A DNA stretch of 64,000 bases, from positions 37,560 to 101,559 of the forward strand of contig JACKNZ010000016.1 of the NCBI GenBank assembly GCA_024234595.1, given 5' to 3'. The notes under the pieces were generated by a model. That model searched no databases and had not been told where the DNA came from. It was given only the letters and a program-made list of their open reading frames with translations. The translations under genes and the position numbers were made by a program. This document shows, piece by piece, positions 1-8,864 of this stretch; within the stretch, counting starts at the first letter, position 1, and each line of letters opens with the position of its first letter. The DNA is from Moraxellaceae bacterium (GTDB lineage Bacteria > Pseudomonadota > Gammaproteobacteria > Pseudomonadales > Moraxellaceae).

Positions 1-152
1 CCTAATACTTGTGCAATCACCATTTCATTAAAGCTATGCAACCAGCCATTATCGTCAATCACATAGTTAGTCGGCAAAAAATCCTCGCCACTGCCCAAAT
101 GTACAGGGCTAAGTGTAGAAAGCGTTGCTTTAGTCACATTCAAAAAAGACAT
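1..152 (-). CDS. csm5: Csm5, type III-A RAMP protein (partial, N-terminus only)
   Basis: Only the first 50 codons are inside the window; the gene runs off the left edge. The N-terminus has the Csm5 signature TLSPVHLGSGEDFLPTNYVI, the first RAMP (RRM-fold) strand and the Gly loop that binds crRNA. Csm5 caps the 3' end of the crRNA in the Csm complex and helps its maturation. It starts 3 bp after the csm4 stop, so it is the last known gene of the csm operon. Whether csm6 or other genes follow cannot be seen. Confidence 0.88.
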   Translation of the reverse strand, partial: MSFLNVTKATLSTLSPVHLGSGEDFLPTNYVIDDNGWLHSFNEMVIAQVL

Positions 153-155
153 GAT

Positions 156-1142
156 TTAATCCTTGCTATCAAAATAAACAGGCAATACAGGTGCATAACC
201 TTGCTGTACGGTTGTTTTTATGGTGTTTGATACCCCTGTAAGTCCTTGACCTACAAATAAGCATTGCTCAAATTGACTAGGGCTAAAAATTGCGCCAGCC
301 GTGGTTAGCATCGTCGGGTTTTTGAAAGGGCTACCAATATAAACGGCTTCTGCTCCATGACGACCAAAGCGAACGGTAGTATTGTAATAACAATGTTCGG
401 TTTGCCATGCGTGTCCTTGTGGAGCAGCGTGACCTAAACTCAAATAAGCATTTGCTTGCGAATGCTTATTTAAGTTAATCGGTATTAAATCACCTACTAC
501 AAATTTACCTGCACCTGTCGAGGCTTCTTTGCCGTAACCAAATGTACCTAGTTGTTGTAATAAGCCTTTTAACTGCGCTTGACTTAGGCGTTGCTCGTCT
601 AGAACCACATAGACATCATACTGTGCAGAAGGGTGATAGTAGTGTGCTTGACGACTAAAAGGCGAAAAACCTCCGTCTTTGCCTGTGCGATTAGTGAGTC
701 TATTTAAGCTATTATGTGGTTGGCTGACGACAGTTTGCCAAGATTGACAGGCTAATTTTGTTTCACTTGCATTAGATTTAACAATATCTGCCAAACTAAT
801 CGAATCCGCGTGCCACTGGGATAGAGGGCGGCAGAGTAACTCTTGTGTGAGCGGTAACCACGTTTGAGATTTTATTTGTTTGCGCTTTTTAGGGTCATTT
901 AATTGATAACCTAAATAGGATAAAGGCACGCTAGGACGAGGAATGTGTGCTTGTGGTAGCGCATCCGACAATACAACAAACGGCTTTCCTTGAGTATAGC
1001 CTTCCAAGAGTTGATGTAATGTTGCCTCTCCAAGGCTATGACGAATTGTCCAGCACAGTTGCCCAAACAGTGTATCACTCGCCAACGGCGTAACAAATGG
1101 ACTTTGCGGCTGTAATGTTATTTTAAGCAATGTGCTAGTCAT
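156..1142 (-). CDS. csm4: Csm4, type III-A RAMP protein (Cas5-like)
   Basis: A 328-residue RAMP protein matching Csm4, the Cas5-like subunit that holds the 5' handle of the crRNA and contacts Csm1. The N-terminus has the typical PQSPFVTPLASDTLFGQLCW segment, and a glycine-rich loop (GTFGYGKEASTGAGKF) lies near residue 205. A GTG at 1154 is also possible, but ATG at 1142 is preceded by GAGG at ideal spacing, so it is preferred. The gene sits directly between csm3 and csm5, implying translational coupling. Confidence 0.9.
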   Translation of the reverse strand: MTSTLLKITLQPQSPFVTPLASDTLFGQLCWTIRHSLGEATLHQLLEGYTQGKPFVVLSDALPQAHIPRPSVPLSYLGYQLNDPKKRKQIKSQTWLPLTQELLCRPLSQWHADSISLADIVKSNASETKLACQSWQTVVSQPHNSLNRLTNRTGKDGGFSPFSRQAHYYHPSAQYDVYVVLDEQRLSQAQLKGLLQQLGTFGYGKEASTGAGKFVVGDLIPINLNKHSQANAYLSLGHAAPQGHAWQTEHCYYNTTVRFGRHGAEAVYIGSPFKNPTMLTTAGAIFSPSQFEQCLFVGQGLTGVSNTIKTTVQQGYAPVLPVYFDSKD

Positions 1143-1150
1143 GTTGTACC

Positions 1151-1858
1151 TCACGCAAAAGCTGGTGTTTTTTCAAATTTGGCTTTATATTCCGTGTTAT
1201 CAAGAATGAATTTGATTTTGCCATAGCCACGCGAGCCGCTACCGCCAATACCATCTAACTCTAAGAGTTTTAATCCCGAGAAAACGGTTTCTAGTAATTG
1301 ATTATCATCACCGTCTAATTGACGAATGGTGAGCTTAAAGGCAAATTTAGCACCAGCAGGGACACGCTCACTTTGGCGAGGGTGTTCGGCTACACCTTTG
1401 ATGCGGTCAATAATATTTTCACTCTTGGCTTCGGTGTAGCTTTGTTGTTGAGTTAAACGCTCATCTAACCACGACTTGGTTAAGTGACAATCCCAAAAAC
1501 TTAAACGGGTTGGGCCGAGTTCTAGCGCAATTTTTTCGTCATTGGCATCACCTGCAACACCAAACAACTGTGCAATAAGAGTTGCTTTTTGTTTTTTGTC
1601 GTCTTTGAGTTTTGCCAACACTTTGGCCGAAACGGGCTTGCCTTCACACTCACTCACAATGCCTGCCTTCCACTCTAACATCGAACGCATTTTGCCTTTT
1701 AAGCTAGAACCGGGAATATAAGGTTGATTAGTGTAAGGGTGTTTTAATACTGGGTTATCAATACCGCCAATATGTAACTCTTCGTTGCCTGCACCAATGT
1801 GTAAACCTGTGACCAATTCGAGTGTGCCTTCGATGGCGATAATATTGTTTAATTGCAT
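1151..1858 (-). CDS. csm3: Csm3, type III-A backbone RAMP and target-RNA nuclease (Cas7)
   Basis: Csm3 forms the helical backbone of the Csm complex and cuts bound target RNA every 6 nt. The 235-aa length is usual. Visible features are the LHIGAGN loop at residues 19-25, the IGGIDNPV segment with Asp34 in the place of the catalytic aspartate, the PGSSLKGKMRS segment near 50-60, and a C-terminal glycine-rich loop (GIGGSGSRGYGK) around 205-216. Keeping Asp34 implies that target-RNA cleavage is intact. The gene lies between csm2 and csm4 in operon order. Confidence 0.95.
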   Translation of the reverse strand: MQLNNIIAIEGTLELVTGLHIGAGNEELHIGGIDNPVLKHPYTNQPYIPGSSLKGKMRSMLEWKAGIVSECEGKPVSAKVLAKLKDDKKQKATLIAQLFGVAGDANDEKIALELGPTRLSFWDCHLTKSWLDERLTQQQSYTEAKSENIIDRIKGVAEHPRQSERVPAGAKFAFKLTIRQLDGDDNQLLETVFSGLKLLELDGIGGSGSRGYGKIKFILDNTEYKAKFEKTPAFA

Positions 1859-1884
1859 GATTTGTTACTCCGTTAATGAGGGTG

Positions 1885-2259
1885 TTATTGCGGACGATAA
1901 ACTTTGTAAAAGCCCATAAACGCCTCAAAAAATAATTTGCAATTTTTGAGTGTGGTTTTATCGGTAACTTGCGTAATACATTCACGCATCAGCTTTTCAA
2001 ATTCTTCACTGACGTTGTCACGCGCACGAGCGTAAGCAACTTTGGCAATTAGCATATGAATTAAAGGTAGTTGTTGTTGTAGTTGTTCATGGCTGAGCTG
2101 GCGGCTACGTTGTTCCCAATTCAAAATCTCATCATAAAAACCGCGTAACTGCGTGGATTTGTTCATGCGTTGATTACCCGAACCTGCAATTTTCTTTGCT
2201 GTGTCTTCGGCTGTTTGGGCAAACAGTTTAATATCTGGATCTTTTAGATTGATGCTCAT
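1885..2259 (-). CDS. csm2: Csm2, type III-A small subunit
   Basis: A 124-aa all-helical protein matching Csm2 (Cas11-like), which lines the inner filament of the Csm complex and stabilises the target-guide duplex. The conserved stretch KSTQLRGFYDEIL near residues 34-46 and the IAKVAYARAR helix near 70 are typical. It follows csm1 by 15 bp and precedes csm3 by about 26 bp, in normal type III-A order. Confidence 0.93.
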   Translation of the reverse strand: MSINLKDPDIKLFAQTAEDTAKKIAGSGNQRMNKSTQLRGFYDEILNWEQRSRQLSHEQLQQQLPLIHMLIAKVAYARARDNVSEEFEKLMRECITQVTDKTTLKNCKLFFEAFMGFYKVYRPQ

Positions 2260-2274
2260 ATTTTTATCCTCGTT

Positions 2275-4938
2275 TTAGGCTTGGGTGTTACGGTAACGAT
2301 ATAAGTGAGTTGTTACCGCTAAGCGATAAGCCTCTCCTAGATTATCGTGATGTAAGTATTTGCCAATCATACTGGCTAAAGCTTGTGATTTTGACAATGT
2401 GGTGCTTTTGTCAAATTTGTGTTGGGTTTGAATATGTCTAAAACAGCGATAAGCCACTTGTGAACGCCATAAAGCAGCTTGGGGATGTGTTTTTTCTAAC
2501 ATCACCATATCGCTCCATTGCAACAAAGCATACAAAAAGGCTGTGCTGAGTTTATATTCTTCTTGATAGTCTTTTAGATCTTTACAAGCTTCTAAGATTT
2601 TAGAAAATTTTGGCCATTTATTGCTTTGGTTTAGACAGTAAATGGCATTTTTACCATCAAGGTGTTTGGCTTCTTCTAACGCATCTTCGGCTTGATTGGC
2701 AAGTAGGTTAATGGGGTTGCCTGCTTTGGTTAAAATAAGCCCAGCCGAAAAATGAAGTTCTGAGTTGTGCGCACAATAACGTGAAAACTCTTGCTGCATT
2801 CGGCTAGCAAGATGCATAAGGTCATACCAAGGGCCCATTAAAAAGAAGTCATCACCGCCTGCAAAAACGGTATAAACATTAGTAAACTCGGTTTGGCATA
2901 ATGTGGGCAAATACACCGCAAAAAAAGCATTCATTTGACGCGATAAAGCAGCCATTTTGGCAAATGTAGGTTTGTCTTGGCCTTGTTGAAAAATAGCACC
3001 CAAATTGTCAACGTCGCCTTTAAGTACACCTAAGGCGGCAATGCCACGCCATTTTTGTTGTGCATCAAGTGTTTTGTTTTCACAGGCCAAATGATTAAAG
3101 GTTTTTATATCACCAATGGCAAACTGCTGTTCATCTGCTGGATAGCGGTCAGAAATTGTTTTATCTTGAGATGAAAATACGGGGACATGGCTGCTAATGG
3201 CGCGTTTGGCATAACCATGCCAGTTAATATCATCCATTTTTTGCCCAAAACTAATATCTATTAAACGGCGTACAGAGCCATCTTGTGCTTGTTTGGCAAA
3301 TTGTCCACTGCTTTCATCATCACCCGCAAAACGCAGTGAGTAGCCAAAAATTGGCAGCTTAAGTGCTTTGTCGCTATTACCTAACGCTTGCTTAGAAATA
3401 ATGAGCCGTTGAAAATGCCGAATCGCTAAACATTCGCCAATTTTAATTTGATCGGCAGATAAGTCACAGACGGCAATTCCATTTTTGTTTTTGTGCGTAG
3501 CAGGCGCATAACCATTAAGACTGCATACGCCAAAATCGTTATTAAAACTGTTGATATACTTTTCAAAAACAGGACTTTTGCTTTGCGTGTTGCACAAAGC
3601 AAAAGCCGATAGCTTGCTTTTTTCTAGCTGCTCGAATAATGATTTCATCAGTTGTTTAAAGCCCGAGTTATCTTCTTTTTTGACCACAAAGTCATTGCAA
3701 CTGGCTGGTAACCATGCCACCCCTAAAGAAGATTGCCCATAGGTGTACTCTAAAAACCACGCATTCATTTCTTTTTGTACGCTTTGTAGTTTGTTTTTGG
3801 TGTTATCTGTGTTGGCTGCCACAATCAAAAACTTGCCAGCAGCATTGAGTACTAAACTGGTGGGGGGAAGTTCAAGCGTATCTAAAATCTTGAGCGCGGC
3901 ACATTCGGCAAGTAACGAGACATAAAAAGAGCGACCACGCAGTAATTTGGCAGCTTGTTTGCCCGATTCTCCTCCATTGGCAAAAATAAAACTTTGAATG
4001 CCAAAAAAGTCGCCTTGTATAAGTAGTAACTTTTGTTCGTCCCAATCAGGACGCTCTTTGTGGCTAAGTTTGGCTTTAACGTCTTGTGGGTTATGGCCAA
4101 GCTCCTCGTGATAACGCCACAAACCCACGGCTAGCGCAGCCGTAGTGCGAGAGTGGTCATATAGCGATACGTCGGGTTTGGTGTTGCCTGCTGTTGCTGC
4201 GGGAATAGTGTGAGTATAAATTTGCCATAAACTATCAAAATGGTCTAACCATAATGCCCATTGTTGGCGATGGCTTGGGGGGATTTTGGCAACATCTTGT
4301 AATAGTCCATGCCAAAGCGTTAAGTATTCGGCCTGCGCTTTTTTGTCATCTTTACCTTCGCAGGTCTCGCGTAATTGAGGAAAAAGATTAGCAGGGGTAA
4401 GGGGGCGCAATGGCATACGGTATTTAAGATTGGCAGGACTTATCTCCTTTTTTTTATTATTTTCTGTCTCAAGTTGAATTTGTTCTAACAGGCTGAGTTG
4501 ACGCGCTTGATAGTGATTATGTCCTGTTTCGGTTTTATCTTCGGCTTGATTATATTTGTCAAAGGCTTCACGTTCAAAACCTGAGGCTACACGGTCAGCC
4601 GTGGCAATAATCCATTGCAAAAAGGTTTCGGGTTTATGATGACGCGCAGCCGCATTGACTAAAGAGTTATCGGCTTCGCGACTTAGAGCATTGGCAAAAG
4701 GTGCAAAATCAACACCCTTTAGATTGGGTAAGTAGGGCTCTAGTTTGTCTAGTGCTAAGGCAGTATAAGCAGCATGAACATGTGTCCAACGACCATTAAA
4801 ATTAGGGCAGTATTGCTGTTTATGAGTATCCATATCACTTTGTTTAACATCAATACGCGCTCTCTCGGCAAGTTTGCCTAAATCGTGCATATAGGCAGCA
4901 AAGGCCATACGTGATGCGGCTTCTTGTCGTTGTGTCAT
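2275..4938 (-). CDS. cas10: Csm1 (Cas10), type III-A signature subunit with HD and GGDD domains
   Basis: This 887-aa Cas10 has both catalytic centres. The N-terminal HD nuclease motif is at His18-Asp19 (YMHDLGKLAERA), expected to degrade single-stranded DNA during transcription. The Palm domain has GGDD at 694-697 (FAGGDDFFLMG), the cyclase centre that makes cyclic oligoadenylate from ATP on target-RNA binding. A segment GDFFGIQSFIF near 306-316 belongs to the first Palm domain. It is the first gene of the csm operon. Its promoter shares a palindrome and a duplicated 150-bp region with the cmr operon. Confidence 0.97.
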   Translation of the reverse strand: MTQRQEAASRMAFAAYMHDLGKLAERARIDVKQSDMDTHKQQYCPNFNGRWTHVHAAYTALALDKLEPYLPNLKGVDFAPFANALSREADNSLVNAAARHHKPETFLQWIIATADRVASGFEREAFDKYNQAEDKTETGHNHYQARQLSLLEQIQLETENNKKKEISPANLKYRMPLRPLTPANLFPQLRETCEGKDDKKAQAEYLTLWHGLLQDVAKIPPSHRQQWALWLDHFDSLWQIYTHTIPAATAGNTKPDVSLYDHSRTTAALAVGLWRYHEELGHNPQDVKAKLSHKERPDWDEQKLLLIQGDFFGIQSFIFANGGESGKQAAKLLRGRSFYVSLLAECAALKILDTLELPPTSLVLNAAGKFLIVAANTDNTKNKLQSVQKEMNAWFLEYTYGQSSLGVAWLPASCNDFVVKKEDNSGFKQLMKSLFEQLEKSKLSAFALCNTQSKSPVFEKYINSFNNDFGVCSLNGYAPATHKNKNGIAVCDLSADQIKIGECLAIRHFQRLIISKQALGNSDKALKLPIFGYSLRFAGDDESSGQFAKQAQDGSVRRLIDISFGQKMDDINWHGYAKRAISSHVPVFSSQDKTISDRYPADEQQFAIGDIKTFNHLACENKTLDAQQKWRGIAALGVLKGDVDNLGAIFQQGQDKPTFAKMAALSRQMNAFFAVYLPTLCQTEFTNVYTVFAGGDDFFLMGPWYDLMHLASRMQQEFSRYCAHNSELHFSAGLILTKAGNPINLLANQAEDALEEAKHLDGKNAIYCLNQSNKWPKFSKILEACKDLKDYQEEYKLSTAFLYALLQWSDMVMLEKTHPQAALWRSQVAYRCFRHIQTQHKFDKSTTLSKSQALASMIGKYLHHDNLGEAYRLAVTTHLYRYRNTQA

Positions 4939-5031
4939 TATTTTTCCCTCATTTAATCTTAATGTGTTGCGCTAACTTTGGGCGTATAAACCGTGTTTTT
5001 GGCGTAGTTTGTAGCCAAAAAATATCAATGC

Positions 5032-5179
5032 TTTATTGTAATAAGGCGTTTGCTGTTACTGATTTGTTGCAAGCTTGCGAAACAGGGAAGGGAGACTTGA
5101 TAAGCTTTCCATGCTTTTATTGGCTTGTTTTTAAAGTTAATAACAAAAATTTTTGATTTAATCAATAATATAATGTTAG
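5032..5179 (-). promoter_or_regulatory. csm operon promoter with GCAAGCTTGC palindrome; copy of the cmr promoter
   Basis: The palindrome GCAAGCTTGC is at 5069-5078. On the minus strand it is followed, after exactly 28 bp, by a -10-like TACAAT (5035-5040), about 100 bp before csm1. The whole stretch is homologous to 19544-19691 upstream of the cmr operon: both contain TTTATTGTAATAAGG, the palindrome, GGGAAGG, CTTGTTTTTAAAGT and TTTAATCAATAA. No good -35 hexamer is present, which suggests that an activator binds the palindrome at about -45. The remainder of the 4939-5395 gap is AT-rich and shows nothing else clear. Confidence 0.6.
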
Positions 5180-5395
5180 TAAATAGGCTTGTGGACAGAG
5201 TTCTTTACTTTGCTTGCTTAGTAGTCAATTAAATGCTTGGTATAACTTGTATTTGCCATTAAGTAGTTGTTAAGCTGAATTACAGTCACTTTATATTTTT
5301 TAAGTTTTTAGTCGCTCAAAAAAACACTTGATGGCAAAATTGAAAAAACAGTAAATATATGACCTTACTCAGCCTCATATTTTTAAGGACTAAAA

Positions 5396-6550
5396 ATGAT
5401 TTCAAACTTTGATTTTCAACAACTATACGAATATGAAAAACATCAAAATCTATTAGCAATGGGGCATTTAGGCTATAGTAAACAATGGCTTAACCATCAA
5501 AAAGACGATAACAATAGCATCATAAATAATTGGTTAGCAGCTAAACTCAAATATGACTGGCCAATAGAACGAGTGGCACAATGGCCAGCCGCTATGCAGC
5601 AACAATGGCATGGTTGGCGAGCATACTACAATGGCCAATACCTACCTGCGCACCAAAATTTTAGCCAAGCATGGCAAAACCTTGGCCAGTCAAACTTAGG
5701 TTTTGAAAGTAGTATTGCCCTTGGTTTGGCCAAAGTATATACCCGAACAGGTTATTGGTCTCATGCCAAACAATGGAATCTGTATTTTTTGAAGCTGGCT
5801 AAAAAACATAATGATTTATTTGATATTGCACAAGGTTATGGTGCATTAGGAGAACTTTTTTTAAGATCTAACTTAAGCCAACAAGCAATGGCTTGTTTTA
5901 ATATCGCCTTTCATTTATTGCCTTCAGGTAGTGGTCAGCAATCAAAACAATTAAACTTTTTGGCTAGTGCCTTGGGGCGCAATCAGGAGTGGTTACGCGC
6001 AGAGGCACTATTAAAAACCAGTATTCAACATGCAAAAGATAGACTCGATAATCCACAAACACAAATAGAAGAAAGCAATAGCATTAATCACTCTTTAGCA
6101 AGGCTGGCATTCTTGCAGTTGGCGCGTTATCAAGCCGAACAACACACTATTGAAGATTATGTATTTAAGCATTCAAAACTCAAAGAAACGCCTGTTGCTC
6201 AAGGCTTTTTAGCGATGGCTCATGCCTTTAAAGCCATATTGGTGAGCCATAATCAGCAACAGGCCTTAATATATGTCCAGCAAGCACAACAACATTTCAA
6301 ACATTTTCCTTTTGAAGAAGCATGGGCGACAAAGTTAGTTTGCGCATTAACTGGCAGTGCATGGCAAGCTAATCAGCTCCAAGCATTAATCACAAACATA
6401 GAGCCGATGTCTGCGCCATCAGTTGCGATTGTCAGCGATAAAATATGGGACAGTACACTTATAAAAAATCATAATGGCTTTGCAAGCTTGTTAAATAATC
6501 ATCTTGATATAAGAAGCGTTTATGATTGCTGGACGTTATTTTTTATTTAG
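5396..6550 (+). CDS. TPR-repeat protein next to csm operon, unknown function
   Basis: A 384-aa helical protein not recognised as a named family. The spacing of aromatic and small residues (for example YGALGELFLRSNLSQQAMACF near 149-169 and GWRAYYNGQYLPAHQNFSQA near 70-89) is that of tetratricopeptide-like repeats. No catalytic motif, signal peptide or membrane segment is visible. It is divergent from csm1 and followed after 9 bp by csx16. TPR proteins act as scaffolds in other type III systems, so a Csm-associated adaptor or sensor is possible but inferred only from position. Confidence 0.6.
   Translation: MISNFDFQQLYEYEKHQNLLAMGHLGYSKQWLNHQKDDNNSIINNWLAAKLKYDWPIERVAQWPAAMQQQWHGWRAYYNGQYLPAHQNFSQAWQNLGQSNLGFESSIALGLAKVYTRTGYWSHAKQWNLYFLKLAKKHNDLFDIAQGYGALGELFLRSNLSQQAMACFNIAFHLLPSGSGQQSKQLNFLASALGRNQEWLRAEALLKTSIQHAKDRLDNPQTQIEESNSINHSLARLAFLQLARYQAEQHTIEDYVFKHSKLKETPVAQGFLAMAHAFKAILVSHNQQQALIYVQQAQQHFKHFPFEEAWATKLVCALTGSAWQANQLQALITNIEPMSAPSVAIVSDKIWDSTLIKNHNGFASLLNNHLDIRSVYDCWTLFFI
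6482..6526 (+). promoter_or_regulatory. Internal promoter for first csx16: palindrome plus -10
   Basis: Inside the 3' end of the TPR gene, GCAAGCTTGT (6482-6491) is followed after 29 bp by TATGAT (6521-6526), with an expected start site near 6533, 27 bp before csx16. This is the same arrangement as at the csm, cmr, cas2 and second csx16 promoters. Being inside coding sequence, it could be coincidental, but the spacing to a near-consensus -10 is hard to explain by chance. Confidence 0.5.
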
Positions 6551-6559
6551 GGGCTAATC

Positions 6560-6889
6560 ATGGCTAAATTATGGATTGTTTCTCGTCATCAAGGTGCGAT
6601 TGCTTGGTTAGATGCACAAGGTTGGCAAGGCACACAAATTGACCATTTAGATATTGATTGTGTGTCTGAGGGAGATGTGGTGATGGGAACATTACCTGTG
6701 AATTTAGCTGCCGAAGTCTGTGCCAAAAAAGCACAATATATTCATTTGAGTTTGCGTATTCCCTTTGAATTGCGTGGTGTTGAATTAACTAGCGAACAAA
6801 TGATGTACTATGGCGCAGATTTACAAGCATACGATATTAGCCAAAGCAAGATAGATATTCAGGCACTAAAAAGCCATTTAGCTAACTAA
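6560..6889 (+). CDS. csx16: Csx16 (VVA1548 family), type III ancillary protein, probable ring nuclease
   Basis: A 109-aa protein with the Csx16 signature: an N-terminal WIVSRHQGAIAWL strand-helix, the GDVVMGTLPVNLAAEVC block (residues 34-48), then IHLSLRIPFELRG. Csx16 occurs only with type III CRISPR and has been proposed as a ring nuclease that removes cyclic tetra-adenylate. A second, diverged copy lies at 29207-29497; both keep the GDVVMGTLP block. It precedes the SDR gene by 17 bp and probably shares its transcript. Confidence 0.88.
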   Translation: MAKLWIVSRHQGAIAWLDAQGWQGTQIDHLDIDCVSEGDVVMGTLPVNLAAEVCAKKAQYIHLSLRIPFELRGVELTSEQMMYYGADLQAYDISQSKIDIQALKSHLAN

Positions 6890-6906
6890 TAAAAGGAGAA
6901 GTAGGC

Positions 6907-7635
6907 ATGACTGAAGGCAAAAAAACCGTGATTATAACAGGTGCAGCAGGCGGCATGGGACGGGAAACCTGTCGTTATTTGGCATTGCAGGGGTGGAAGG
7001 TATTGGCTATAGATCACAATCAGGCTCGATTAGCCGAACTCTGTCAATCACATACGCACATCAAGGCACTTTTGGCCGACTTAACCGATATAACATTAGT
7101 TAGCCAAGTACAACATCAATTACAAGACATGCCGCCAGTGATGGGCTTAGTGAATTTGGCGGGCGCGTCTATTGGCAATACCATTGATTTATTAGAAGAA
7201 GACGATTGGCAACAGTCTTTTGCCATTAATGTGACACCTGCCATGCGTTTAATTCAAGCAGTAAGCCCGATGTTGCGTCAACAACAAAGTGGCAGCATTG
7301 TGAATGTCGGTTCGCCTGTTGGCTTAATTGGTGCGCGTAAACCCAGCTATGCAGCCAGTAAATCGGCATTATTAGGACTAACCATGAGTTGTGCGCGTAA
7401 TTTGGGTGCAGATAACATTCGAGTCAATTTGTTGCTACCTGGCCCAACTATTACCGAAATGACCAAAGATTGGTCGGCAGAACGCTGTCAGCAAATTGCT
7501 GAGGGAAGTTTCTTAAAACGCTTGTGTACACCCATAGAGATTGCCGAAGTCATAGCCTTTTTGTTAAGTCCTGCAAGCCGATATATGACAGGCAGTGTTG
7601 TTGATATGACCGCAGGCAGTATGTGGGGACACTAA
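6907..7635 (+). CDS. Short-chain dehydrogenase/reductase
   Basis: A 242-aa classical SDR. It has the NAD(P)-binding TGAAGGMG at 11-18, NLAGA at 83-87, and a complete catalytic tetrad (Asn108, Ser136, Tyr148, Lys152 in SYAASK). The C-terminus (AEVIAFLLSPASRYMTGSVVDMTAGSMW) resembles FabG-like reductases. The substrate is unknown. A GGAG motif lies at good spacing before the ATG. Its stop overlaps the start of the Gfo/Idh gene (TAATG), so the two are translationally coupled. A metabolic oxidoreductase pair directly after csx16 is unusual. Confidence 0.9.
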   Translation: MTEGKKTVIITGAAGGMGRETCRYLALQGWKVLAIDHNQARLAELCQSHTHIKALLADLTDITLVSQVQHQLQDMPPVMGLVNLAGASIGNTIDLLEEDDWQQSFAINVTPAMRLIQAVSPMLRQQQSGSIVNVGSPVGLIGARKPSYAASKSALLGLTMSCARNLGADNIRVNLLLPGPTITEMTKDWSAERCQQIAEGSFLKRLCTPIEIAEVIAFLLSPASRYMTGSVVDMTAGSMWGH

Positions 7636-8618
7636 TGACATCTCAAATACACGTTGCCCTAATTGGCATGGGGTCACAGGGTAAAGAACATATCGAAGCC
7701 GCTCAAAAGCATACTCAAATTAAAATTGTTGCAGGTGTGGAGTCTTCTGCCGAGGCCAGAAAAGCCCTTGCGCTAAGTTATCCTGATATTCTTTTATTTG
7801 ACAATATATTCGCACTCAAACAAGCCAGCCAAGACTTAGGTTTACAAGGCTTAATTTTGGCATTACCTCATCATGTTTATGAAGAAAATTGGCAAGATAT
7901 TTTGGCGTTTAATTTGCCTTTATTAAAAGAAAAGCCGCTAGGCAGAAACTACCAAGAGGCACAAGATTTTGTGTTGCAAGCTAATAACAAGGGCATTGTG
8001 TTGCAAACCGCCATTCAACGCAGACATCATCCAAGTTATCAGTTTTTACGAAATTATATTCAACAACAGCAACTCACTATAGAAGAAATACATGCTCATT
8101 TGCATTTGGGCAAAAAGCCACAACCACAGCAAGCAAACAATACCGAAAAGTGGCGTGATTTACGCCTTTGGTCTGGTGGTGGAGCATTATTAGATACAGG
8201 TTATCACTTAGTGGATTTATTACATTTTTTGATTGGCCCGTTTGAGTTGGTATCAGCAACCATTTTAGGAAATAACAAATTAGATGATGGCGATTTGATT
8301 GATGATCGTGCTTGGCTTACTGCCCGTGCAGAGCAATGCTGGATTAGTATTGACACATGGGTATATGGGGCAGAAAAGTCAGAGCAAGTGAGTTTGTTAA
8401 CCAATAAAGGGCTACTCACTGCCAACCGTGAAGGGGTAGAGCTAAATGGAGTTGTATTATTTGCAACCCAAAAAGCATGGGATGAGGCCATGCTCAAGCA
8501 GTTAAGTGAATTTGCGGATAATATTCAACAAAAAAAAGCCCAAGACGAAACGATTTGGGAACAATTACCTGCCATGCGTTTAATTGAAGAAGCCTATCGT
8601 TTGGCTTCTCGTTATTAA
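7635..8618 (+). CDS. Gfo/Idh/MocA-family oxidoreductase
   Basis: A 327-aa protein with an N-terminal Rossmann fold (VALIGMGSQGKEHI), the LKEKPLGRN motif (Glu-Lys-Pro) that carries the catalytic Lys of Gfo/Idh/MocA enzymes, and the family's C-terminal domain, including GGGALLDTGYHLVDLL with the conserved Asp and His. Such enzymes oxidise or reduce sugar-like substrates with NAD(P). An in-frame ATG at 7623 exists, but the ATG at 7635, overlapping the SDR stop, fits coupling better. Substrate and any link with CRISPR are unknown. Confidence 0.88.
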   Translation: MTSQIHVALIGMGSQGKEHIEAAQKHTQIKIVAGVESSAEARKALALSYPDILLFDNIFALKQASQDLGLQGLILALPHHVYEENWQDILAFNLPLLKEKPLGRNYQEAQDFVLQANNKGIVLQTAIQRRHHPSYQFLRNYIQQQQLTIEEIHAHLHLGKKPQPQQANNTEKWRDLRLWSGGGALLDTGYHLVDLLHFLIGPFELVSATILGNNKLDDGDLIDDRAWLTARAEQCWISIDTWVYGAEKSEQVSLLTNKGLLTANREGVELNGVVLFATQKAWDEAMLKQLSEFADNIQQKKAQDETIWEQLPAMRLIEEAYRLASRY

Positions 8619-8710
8619 ATTGGGGAATATTAAAAGTCTGCTTTAGTCTCTGTATTCTGCGATGCTGCATACAGGCTACCTAGCTTTGTATTTTTTTAGT
8701 TTAGCGATGA

Positions 8711-8758
8711 TGTTCCCTCCTTTAGTAAAGGAGGGTTAGGGAGGATTTTGAGGGAACA
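8711..8758. repeat. Nested inverted repeat (palindromic unit) and array remnant
   Basis: CCCTCCTTTA and TAAAGGAGGG (8715-8735) form a near-perfect hairpin, enclosed by GTTCCCTC (8712-8719) and GAGGGAAC (8750-8757). It resembles a mobile REP-type palindrome. GGGAACAGGTTC at 8752-8763 also matches the 3' part of the array 1 repeat, so an older decayed repeat may lie here. There is no T-tract for an intrinsic terminator. Confidence 0.4.
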
Positions 8759-8864
8759 GGTTCTATTCTGCCAATGTCCTCTTCGTTAACGTCCCTGTGG
8801 TGTTTGTCCAGCCACGCGTCCTGCGTGTCGTTCGACGGACAAAAGCGGTGCTTTTGTTATTTCC

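Noticed and set aside
2275..4938. Several 60-80 codon plus-strand frames inside csm1
   Set aside because: They are antisense shadows of a well-supported Cas10 gene without ribosome-binding sites.
8711..8758. Rho-independent terminator after the Gfo/Idh gene
   Set aside because: The hairpin is strong but no T-tract follows on either strand, so it is listed as a repeat.
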